Below the pieces are notes generated by a model that was not told the origin of the DNA, did not search any database, and saw only the letters and a list, made by a program, of their open reading frames with translations. This document shows positions 35,893-42,710 of a stretch of 64,000 nt of DNA, one piece after another. The stretch lies in assembly GCA_049653745.1 (NCBI GenBank), contig JBASGW010000014.1, forward strand, positions 33,507 through 97,506, written 5' to 3'. The DNA comes from CANDYO01 sp049653745 (lineage in GTDB: Bacteria > Pseudomonadota > Alphaproteobacteria > Rickettsiales > CANDYO01). Position 1 is the stretch's first letter, and each line of letters opens with the position of its first letter. The position numbers and the translations under genes were made by a program.

Positions 35893-36894
35893 CTATCTTT
35901 TTAATATAAAAATAAAACCTTTACTTCCATTAGAAAACAGCTCGATCTCGGCCTGTTCTAAAATTTTCAATTGATGCTTATCAAAAATTCCTTTTAAATA
36001 AGATAAGCTAAAACCAAAACAACCATTTTTATAATCGAAGATAATATCTTCTTTTTTTGATTTTAATAATACTAAACCAAATATAGCATTTTTAGTGCTA
36101 ACTCTATCTAACTCAACAAAAATTTTAGATAAATTATTAGAATAGCACAAGCTCATGCACGCAATAACAATATCAAATTTATCATTAATTTTTGTTAGAT
36201 TATAAAAGTCTTCTTTCTCTACCAGATTGTAGACATGTTTGTCATCTAGTACTAATTCTTTTGATAAAGCAAGCATTCTTTGAGAAATATCTATTCCATG
36301 TAGTGCTTTTATCGCCACATTTTGTTTTAAATAATACCCAGCAATTCCAGTTCCACAACCTATATCCAACGCCCATAAATCATCAACTCCTTGAACGTGA
36401 GGTTTAAGAATATTTGCTAAAATTTCTGGAGCGGTATAAAGCAAATGATTTTGAATATAATCTTCATATTTATTCGCCAAATTATCAAAATCCTCCTCAA
36501 TAACTTGCAAAGGAATTGGCTCTAATAAGACATTATGATTAATTTGTTGCAATCGGTATCTTGCCTCTTTAAGGTTTTTATCAAGAGTAAGAGCATGCTC
36601 CAAGCATTCTTTAGCTTTATTATATTCTAAATTAAATAAATGGCATCTTGCAAGATGGTAATATGCTAAAGCCATCTTAGGATCTAATTTTGTAACAAAA
36701 AAGAATCTCATCTTAGCATCACTCATATTACATCTATCAATATGATATATACCAAGATCATAATTTGTTTGAGGTAAGTTTTTTACCTTTTTACGAATAA
36801 TCTTACATTCTTTAATAAGCCCATGAAAGATATCTCTAACCCTATCTGGGGTTGATTCAATATAGTCCCCTATTTTTATAAATGCTTCTTTCAT
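35893..36894 (-). CDS. TPR-containing class I SAM methyltransferase
   Basis: A 333-residue fusion of two TPR-like repeats (about 45-120, NYDLGIYHIDRCNMSDAKMRF, ALAYYHLARCHLFNLEYNKA and KECLEHALTLDKNLKEARYRL) with a Rossmann-type methyltransferase domain (about 160-330, SAM loop LWALDIGCGTGIAGYYL, HGIDISQRML). Rickettsiales carry similar proteins, and the TPR arm probably docks a protein substrate. The substrate cannot be inferred. It lies 13 bases upstream of mlaA in the same direction, so it may head that transcription unit. Confidence 0.78.
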   Translation of the reverse strand: MKEAFIKIGDYIESTPDRVRDIFHGLIKECKIIRKKVKNLPQTNYDLGIYHIDRCNMSDAKMRFFFVTKLDPKMALAYYHLARCHLFNLEYNKAKECLEHALTLDKNLKEARYRLQQINHNVLLEPIPLQVIEEDFDNLANKYEDYIQNHLLYTAPEILANILKPHVQGVDDLWALDIGCGTGIAGYYLKQNVAIKALHGIDISQRMLALSKELVLDDKHVYNLVEKEDFYNLTKINDKFDIVIACMSLCYSNNLSKIFVELDRVSTKNAIFGLVLLKSKKEDIIFDYKNGCFGFSLSYLKGIFDKHQLKILEQAEIELFSNGSKGFIFILKR

Positions 36895-37011
36895 TTTAGA
36901 TGTCTTTTAATAGTTTTTTATTATATTGTTAGCATATTATAATCACATAAACCACTAATTATAGCAATATAGATTTAAATACAAATAATAAAACTATTAG
37001 GTATAAATAAA

Positions 37012-38214
37012 ATGCGCATGATCTCAGAAAAATTAATTCAAATTAATCCATCCCCCACTTTAATGGCAGAAACTAAAGCTCGCGAACTAAGAGCAAAAGG
37101 ACTACCTGTTATCAGCTTAAGCACAGGAGAACCTGACTTTGACACTCCTGATTATATAAAATTGGCTGCTATCGATGCTATAAAAAATGGGTATACCAAA
37201 TATACCCCAATAGGTGGCATAACTGAACTTAAGCTAGCTATTATAGAAAAATTTAAAAGAGAAAATAATTTAGAATATGATGTTAATCAAGTTTGCATAG
37301 GATCGGGAGCAAAACAAGTTATTTATAATGCCTTAATGGCGTCCTTAAATCCTGGAGATGAAGTTCTAATTTTGGCACCATACTGGGTTTCTTATCCAGA
37401 AATGGTTAAAATAGCAGGAGGGACTCCTGTTATAGTAGAAGCCGATCTAAAACATAATTTTAGCCTTGAAATTGACAAAATTGAAAGCAGAATTTCAAAA
37501 AAGACTAAGTGGCTGTTACTAAACTCCCCTAATAACCCTTCTGGAAAAATATACAGCTACCAAGAACTAAAAAAATTAGCCGACATGTTATTAAAACATG
37601 AACATGTATACATCCTTACTGATGATATTTATGAGCATCTTGTTTATGATACTGCCAAATTTCATACATTAGCTTCTGTTGAACCTAAACTAAAAAATAG
37701 AATTTTAACTGTAAATGGCGTTTCTAAAACCTATGCTATGACAGGCTGGAGAATAGGCTATTGCGCTGGACCTATCGAACTTATTAAAGCCATGACCATC
37801 ATTCAGTCACAAAGCACTTCAAATCCATGTTCTATTAGCCAATGGGCAGCAGTGACTGCTTTAAATGGACCACAAGATTTTATACCTCAAAATAATAAAA
37901 TTTTCTTACGCCGTCGTAATGAAGCAGCAGCTATATTTAATGCCATTCCTAATTTAGAATGCATCGCACCAGAAGGAGCTTTTTATTTATTTGTTAATTG
38001 CTCCGGTTTATTTGGCAAAAAAACTCCGAATAATGCTATTCTAAAAGACAGCAATGATGTTACTAATTATTTATTAGAGCAAGCCCTTGTTGCTGTGGTT
38101 TCCGGAGAAGCTTTCGGCGTGAATGGATTTTTTAGAATTTCTTATGCCACAAATGACCATGATCTTTTGGAGGCTTGTAATAGAATTAAGAAAGCTTGTG
38201 AACTTCTATTCTAA
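37012..38214 (+). CDS. aatA: Aspartate aminotransferase (class I/II)
   Basis: PLP-dependent aminotransferase of 400 residues, class I fold. Visible: GEPDFDTPDYIK, YTPIGGITELK, the segment GSGAKQVIYNAL, APYWVSYPEM, NSPNNPSGK, DDIYEHLVYD, the PLP lysine in NGVSKTYAMTGWRIGY, and the Arg in FRISYATN. This is the rickettsial/alphaproteobacterial AspC type, which interconverts aspartate and glutamate. Two Met (37012 and 37018) are possible starts. Own divergent gap with a TATAAT at 36938-36943. Confidence 0.94.
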   Translation: MRMISEKLIQINPSPTLMAETKARELRAKGLPVISLSTGEPDFDTPDYIKLAAIDAIKNGYTKYTPIGGITELKLAIIEKFKRENNLEYDVNQVCIGSGAKQVIYNALMASLNPGDEVLILAPYWVSYPEMVKIAGGTPVIVEADLKHNFSLEIDKIESRISKKTKWLLLNSPNNPSGKIYSYQELKKLADMLLKHEHVYILTDDIYEHLVYDTAKFHTLASVEPKLKNRILTVNGVSKTYAMTGWRIGYCAGPIELIKAMTIIQSQSTSNPCSISQWAAVTALNGPQDFIPQNNKIFLRRRNEAAAIFNAIPNLECIAPEGAFYLFVNCSGLFGKKTPNNAILKDSNDVTNYLLEQALVAVVSGEAFGVNGFFRISYATNDHDLLEACNRIKKACELLF

Positions 38215-38256
38215 TTCTAAAAGTTGAATTACGTAAATAAGTTTTTAAATTATAAA

Positions 38257-38285
38257 TTGAGCTAGATAAAAATATTGTCTATACT
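38257..38285 (+). promoter_or_regulatory. Candidate sigma-70 promoter of icd
   Basis: TTGAGC at 38257-38262 and TATACT at 38280-38285 with a 17-base spacer lie 28 bases before the icd start, which is preceded by AGAGGGA. Both elements are close to consensus. Confidence 0.6.
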
Positions 38286-38312
38286 AAAAAATATTAGGTA
38301 AAAGAGGGAATC

Positions 38313-39773
38313 ATGGAAAATTTTAAGAAAATAACTGTAGCTTATGGAGATGGCATAGGCCCAGAAATCATGAATGCCACATTATCTATTTTAAAAGAAG
38401 CAAAAGCCAGAATCAGCATAGATACCATAGAGGTTGGAAGATTAATGTATGAACGCGGGTTTTCTAGCGGAATTCCTCCTGAAGCATGGGAAACAATTAT
38501 CCGCAATAAAATCTTATTGAAGAGCCCTATAACCACCCCCCAAGGAGGTGGATATAAAAGCTTGAATGTTACCATGCGTAAAACTTTAGGGCTATATGCA
38601 AATGTTCGCCCTTGCATGTCTTACCAACCATTTATTGCCACTAATCATCCTGATATGAATTTAGTTGTTATTCGAGAAAACGAAGAAGATTTATATGCAG
38701 GCATAGAATATCGTCAAAGCCATAATGTTTACCAATCACTCAAAATATTCACTCGCATAGGCTGCGAGAAAATTATTCGCTATGCTTTTGAATATGCAGT
38801 AAAAAATAATCGCAAAAAAGTTACTTGTTTAAGCAAAGATAATATTATGAAATTTACTGATGGGTTATTTCATAAGGTTTTTGATGAAATTGCTAAAGAA
38901 TATCCTCAGATCTTATCTGACCATTATATCATTGATATTGGCACTGCTAAATTAGCTAATAAACCCCAAATATTTGATGTAATTGTTACTAGCAATCTTT
39001 ACGGCGACATTATCTCTGATGTTGTTGCAGAAATTTCTGGATCAGTTGGCCTTGCTGGATCTGCTAATGTGGGAGATGAATATGCCCTATTTGAAGCTAT
39101 ACACGGCTCTGCTCCAGATATTGCTGAAAAAAATATAGCGAATCCTTCCGGATTACTAAATGCAGCAATCATGCTTTTAGTGCATATTAATCAAGGAGAC
39201 ATTGCCACTAAAATACATAATGCCTGGTTAAAAACAATTGAAGATGGCATGCATACCTCTGATATTTATAATGAGCAGCATAGCAAAAAGAAATTAGGGA
39301 CTCTAGAATTTACTGAAGAAGTTATCAATAGATTGGGGCAAAATCCTTCTATTTTTAAAGCCGTTCAATATGCAGAAATTTCTTCCGAGCAAAAATCAGA
39401 AACTTTAGCTTATGAAATAAATACCACAGAAAATAAAACTCTTGTGGGCATTGATGTGGTAATCAATCATTCAGAAGAAAACCCTAATTTATTAGCTGAA
39501 GAAATAAATAAACTAATTGTCGGAAGTGAGGTTGGTCTACAAATGATTTCTGTTAAAGGACTAAAAATTTGGCCTTCTTCTAGAAATATAGCAATAAAAA
39601 GCGATGAATGGGATTTAAGATTTGTTCCAACTTCAAAAGAAAAAATTATCACTCATTCTGACATAGTAAAGCTCTTGCAATCTTTAAATAATGCCAATAT
39701 TGATTTTGTTCGCACTAATAATTTATACTTGTTTGATGATAAATTAGGCTTTTCTTTGGCTCAAGGAGAATAA
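38313..39773 (+). CDS. icd: Isocitrate dehydrogenase, rickettsial type with C-terminal domain
   Basis: Oxidative decarboxylation of isocitrate to 2-oxoglutarate in the TCA cycle. The core (residues 1-345) shows YGDGIGPEIM, LNVTMRKTLGLYANVRP, RENEEDLYAGIEYR, CLSKDNIMK and SNLYGDIISD. A further 140-residue domain follows, as in Rickettsia enzymes of about 483 residues; here 486. The cofactor loop reads HGSAPDIAEKNIANP with D269 and I270, which in this family usually marks NAD rather than NADP use (E. coli has Lys-Tyr there). So the common NADP label should be treated with care. Confidence 0.92.
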   Translation: MENFKKITVAYGDGIGPEIMNATLSILKEAKARISIDTIEVGRLMYERGFSSGIPPEAWETIIRNKILLKSPITTPQGGGYKSLNVTMRKTLGLYANVRPCMSYQPFIATNHPDMNLVVIRENEEDLYAGIEYRQSHNVYQSLKIFTRIGCEKIIRYAFEYAVKNNRKKVTCLSKDNIMKFTDGLFHKVFDEIAKEYPQILSDHYIIDIGTAKLANKPQIFDVIVTSNLYGDIISDVVAEISGSVGLAGSANVGDEYALFEAIHGSAPDIAEKNIANPSGLLNAAIMLLVHINQGDIATKIHNAWLKTIEDGMHTSDIYNEQHSKKKLGTLEFTEEVINRLGQNPSIFKAVQYAEISSEQKSETLAYEINTTENKTLVGIDVVINHSEENPNLLAEEINKLIVGSEVGLQMISVKGLKIWPSSRNIAIKSDEWDLRFVPTSKEKIITHSDIVKLLQSLNNANIDFVRTNNLYLFDDKLGFSLAQGE

Positions 39774-39781
39774 ATAGATAA

Positions 39782-40801
39782 ATGCGCCTACTAAAGCTCT
39801 TATTCATTTTAGCAATAATTATATTAAATATCTACGCTTTCACTCATAAAAGATATGAAAACTTGAGTGAAGGTGGGTCACCTAATTTTTTTAATATACT
39901 TAAATGGAAGCTAACAAGGCATAAGGCTAAATGGCCAGACCTTCCTGCTGCACCATCTTCAACAATCAATGGAGGAATTGCAGAGCAAGTTTCTGGAGAA
40001 GATATTGTAGCAACTTATATCAATCACTCAAGCTTTCTTATACAAGCAGGGAGCACCAATATAATTACCGATCCCATTTGGTCTGAATATGCAGGACCAT
40101 ATGGTAAATACGGAGTCAAGCGCAGCATATATCCTGGATTGAGCACAAATCAACTACCAGAAATTGATTTTATTTTAATCTCGCATGCACATTATGATCA
40201 CCTAGATATAGCAACTATTGAAGAATTAGTTCGTATTAATAAAGAAGTAAAAATTATAACCGGCTTAGGTGTAACAAAATATATTGATCACTGTAAAAAT
40301 AATAAAAACTCTTGTTATGAATTAAATTGGTGGGACAATATAAGAATTGGCAATTCAGATACAATTATTCATTTTGTTCCAGCTCATCATTGGGCAAGCA
40401 GATATTTTTTTGATAAGGACACCTCACTCTGGGGAGGATTTGTTATTCAACATGGCGTTGAAAATATATATTTTTCAGGGGACACAGGATTTGGAGACGG
40501 TAGAATTTTTCAAGCCTTAAAAGAAGAATATGGAAGCTTCCGCTTAGCTCTACTGCCAATTGGAGCTTATAAGCCAAATTGGCTTTTCACTCAAATGCAT
40601 CTATCCCCTGAACAAGCGGTGCAAATATTTACGATGCTAAATAGTAAAAATGCTATTCCCCTTCATTTTGATACCTTCCAATTGTCTGATGAAACTTATC
40701 AAGATCCTATAAATGATCTGAATTTAGCTCTTACTAAATTTAATGTTGACCAAAGCAAGTTTCATATCATGAAAGCCGGAGAGAGCTGGAGCATACCTTA
40801 A
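39782..40801 (+). CDS. NAPE-PLD-like metallo-beta-lactamase fold hydrolase
   Basis: A 339-residue protein with an N-terminal membrane/signal segment (about 4-22) and the MBL metal motif SHAHYDHLD (about 135-143). Further metal ligands are in PAHHWASRYFFD and FSGDTGFGDG, with LPIGAYKPNWLFTQMHLSPEQA and the final PLHFDTFQLSD. The order matches the N-acyl-phosphatidylethanolamine phospholipase D/UlaG-type clade. All metal ligands are present. A lipid phosphodiesterase role is inference. It follows icd by 8 bases. Confidence 0.85.
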   Translation: MRLLKLLFILAIIILNIYAFTHKRYENLSEGGSPNFFNILKWKLTRHKAKWPDLPAAPSSTINGGIAEQVSGEDIVATYINHSSFLIQAGSTNIITDPIWSEYAGPYGKYGVKRSIYPGLSTNQLPEIDFILISHAHYDHLDIATIEELVRINKEVKIITGLGVTKYIDHCKNNKNSCYELNWWDNIRIGNSDTIIHFVPAHHWASRYFFDKDTSLWGGFVIQHGVENIYFSGDTGFGDGRIFQALKEEYGSFRLALLPIGAYKPNWLFTQMHLSPEQAVQIFTMLNSKNAIPLHFDTFQLSDETYQDPINDLNLALTKFNVDQSKFHIMKAGESWSIP

Positions 40802-40805
40802 GAAC

Positions 40806-41321
40806 CTAATTAGATTTTAAGTTCTTTTTAACTTGTTTTATAATCTCTGCAGCTGACAGTTGGTAATATTCTCCATCAACTGGATATTTCCATGTGGGAT
40901 ATAATTCTGCTATCTGAGATAAACACCAAGGTCTTTGTAATAATTCTCTATGAGGAAGAACCAGATCTTGAGTCTCTATTACTTTATTATTATATAGCAA
41001 AATATCTATATCTATTTCTCTTGGCGCCCATTTAGGAGAAGGAACTCTTCCTAACAACTTTTCAATATGTTGAATGTTAGATAATAATTTAGTTGGCAAT
41101 AATGCCGTCTTTCCTTTAATTGCCATATTGAGATAGGGCAGATCCCATTCTTGAGGGCTTCCCTCTTTTAATAAGGCTTTAGTTTCTATAATTGTTGATA
41201 ATATAACATCTTCAACTAACTCTAGCTCTTGCAATTTACTAATTGCTTTATAAAGAAAGAACTCTCTATCACCAAGATTACTTCCTAAACTTAATATAAT
41301 ATCTGAATATTCTTTTTTCAT
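40806..41321 (-). CDS. folK: 2-amino-4-hydroxy-6-hydroxymethyldihydropteridine diphosphokinase
   Basis: Pyrophosphorylates hydroxymethyldihydropterin in folate synthesis. 171 residues with SLGSNLGDRE near the N-terminus, LPYLNMAIKGK, LLGRVPSPKWAPREIDIDILLY and LVLPHRELLQRPWCLSQIAEL, the standard HPPK signature. No other folate gene lies in the window. It overlaps the end of nth by 4 bases, so it is read after nth in the same transcript, and its end is 4 bases from the convergent MBL gene. Confidence 0.95.
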   Translation of the reverse strand: MKKEYSDIILSLGSNLGDREFFLYKAISKLQELELVEDVILSTIIETKALLKEGSPQEWDLPYLNMAIKGKTALLPTKLLSNIQHIEKLLGRVPSPKWAPREIDIDILLYNNKVIETQDLVLPHRELLQRPWCLSQIAELYPTWKYPVDGEYYQLSAAEIIKQVKKNLKSN

Positions 41322-41950
41322 ATTTTATTATAATAGTTACAATATTGTTTAACAAGACAGCTATTACAATCTGGACTTCTTGCCTTACAAATATATCTTC
41401 CATGCAGTATTAACCAATGATGCGCATGTAATTTCCATTTATCAGGAATAATAAGATTTAATTCCTTCTCTACTAATTTTGCGGTTGAACCTTTTGCAAT
41501 GCCCAGCCTCTTACTAACTCTAAACACATGAGTGTCTACCGCTATAATTGGAACATTATGGGCGCAATTAAGAAACACTCTTGCTGTTTTGCTGCCCACT
41601 CCAGGAAGACCCTCTAACTGACCTAACTCTAAAGGAATATTATTTTGAAATTTATCTATAAGCATTTTAGCCAAAGACATAATATTTTTAGCTTTGTTGT
41701 TAAAAAGCCCCAAAGATTTGATATAGTCTTTTAGTTGATTTATTCCCAGATTTATAATATCTTGTGGAGTGGATACCTCTTTAAATAGTGAAGAAGTTAC
41801 TCTATTTACCCCAATATCTGTTGACTGGGCTGAAAGAACTATCGCAACAAGCAACGTAAAATCATTACTATAATTCAATTCTGTTTTAGGATGCGGATTA
41901 ACTTTAGATAAGCATTGAAATATCTTGTCAATTCTACTTTCGATTACCAC
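41318..41950 (-). CDS. nth: Endonuclease III
   Basis: Bifunctional DNA glycosylase/AP lyase for oxidised pyrimidines. 210 residues: HhH motif LEGLPGVGSKTARVFLN with the catalytic Lys, the following AVDTHVFRVSKRLG with the catalytic Asp, and a C-terminal iron-sulphur loop CKARSPDCNSCLVKQYC with C-x6-C-x2-C-x5-C spacing. All catalytic elements are present. First gene of a two-gene unit with folK, downstream of a long AT-rich gap. Confidence 0.96.
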   Translation of the reverse strand: MVIESRIDKIFQCLSKVNPHPKTELNYSNDFTLLVAIVLSAQSTDIGVNRVTSSLFKEVSTPQDIINLGINQLKDYIKSLGLFNNKAKNIMSLAKMLIDKFQNNIPLELGQLEGLPGVGSKTARVFLNCAHNVPIIAVDTHVFRVSKRLGIAKGSTAKLVEKELNLIIPDKWKLHAHHWLILHGRYICKARSPDCNSCLVKQYCNYYNKI

Positions 41951-42011
41951 CTAACACTACTCCATAAATTAAAGGTTAATATATTATATTTTCTTAAAGA
42001 AAATTAATATA

Positions 42012-42039
42012 TTGACAAAGATCAGTATTTATGTATAAA
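42012..42039 (+). promoter_or_regulatory. Near-consensus sigma-70 promoter
   Basis: TTGACA at 42012-42017 (perfect) and TATAAA at 42034-42039 with a 16-base spacer. It is the strongest sigma-70-like site I see in the window. The next gene begins at 42276. Confidence 0.6.
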
Positions 42040-42100
42040 TATTTCTAAATTACTTAAAGTGATTATATTTAGAGGCTGCTTATAAATTTCAAATAAAACT

Positions 42101-42129
42101 CATATCTTTTTACAAAACTAAAAGATATG
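42101..42129. repeat. Perfect 10-bp inverted repeat
   Basis: CATATCTTTT at 42101-42110 pairs with AAAAGATATG at 42120-42129 around a 9-base loop. It falls inside the leader expected from the promoter at 42012. The stem is A/T-rich and followed on the plus strand by a mixed sequence, so it is a weak terminator candidate at best. Confidence 0.45.
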
Positions 42130-42275
42130 CATTGATTTTACAAGCTGTTTATATGTTTATCAATAAAGCAAAATATTATTGTTATATAAAAAAGATTAAA
42201 AAGTTTACAGCTTTAACGTTTTGTTAGTGTTTTATAGCTATAGTTAAAATCAAATTTAAAAACGTTATATAAATA

Positions 42276-42626
42276 ATGAAAGAAAAAAAAAGGAAAGTTA
42301 TGTTATTAAAAGATATAGAATCTTATAAATCTGAAAATAAAAATACAGCGACAAATGAAGAAGATTTAATGCTAGACGTTAGATATGTATCAAAATCTTG
42401 CTCTCTTATAACTGAAGCTTTACAAAAAGGCAGCGATGTTATGCAAATGCCTAATGGCGACATAATAATTACTGAATTAAAAGCAGTTACTTTTCAATAT
42501 ACTTGGGATAGCAAAAAGGGATCTCTAGTTAGATGCCAACCAGGAAATAAATTAAAAAAATCCAAACCTAGAAAAGTATCTAATAGCTACGAAGAAGAAT
42601 CAGTAAAAGTTAGCGAATTCGCTTAA
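42276..42626 (+). CDS. Conserved-looking small protein of unknown function
   Basis: A 116-residue basic protein without signal or membrane segment. The centre (about 33-80) looks like a folded domain: LDVRYVSKSCSLITEALQKG, QMPNGDIIITELKAVTFQYTWD and KKGSLVRCQPG. The N-terminus (MKEKKRKVM) and the segment around KLKKSKPRKV are Lys-rich, possibly for nucleic-acid contact. It may belong to a rickettsial DUF, but I cannot name it with confidence. A strong terminator follows at 42657. Confidence 0.65.
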   Translation: MKEKKRKVMLLKDIESYKSENKNTATNEEDLMLDVRYVSKSCSLITEALQKGSDVMQMPNGDIIITELKAVTFQYTWDSKKGSLVRCQPGNKLKKSKPRKVSNSYEEESVKVSEFA

Positions 42627-42656
42627 ATTTATTAAGGATTAAAACTTTCAATATTT

Positions 42657-42687
42657 AAAGCTGCGTTGCATAATGCAGCTTTTTTTA
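42657..42687 (+). terminator. Intrinsic terminator
   Basis: AAAGCTGCGTT and AATGCAGCTTT pair as an 11-bp stem (one G-U) around a 4-base GCAT loop, followed by a run of T to 42686. It ends transcription of the 116-residue gene and faces the convergent AsmA-like gene. Confidence 0.85.
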
Positions 42688-42710
42688 TTTATATTATTTG
42701 ATTTTAATGA

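Larger units (their letters stand above)
41951..42275. other. 325-base non-coding gap with promoter and hairpin
   Basis: AT-rich divergent gap between nth and the 116-residue gene. It holds a near-consensus promoter reading right (42012-42039), a 10-bp perfect hairpin at 42101-42129 and no credible open frame. From the promoter to the next start is about 230 bases, so it either makes a long leader or a small RNA. I see no known riboswitch pattern. Confidence 0.5.
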
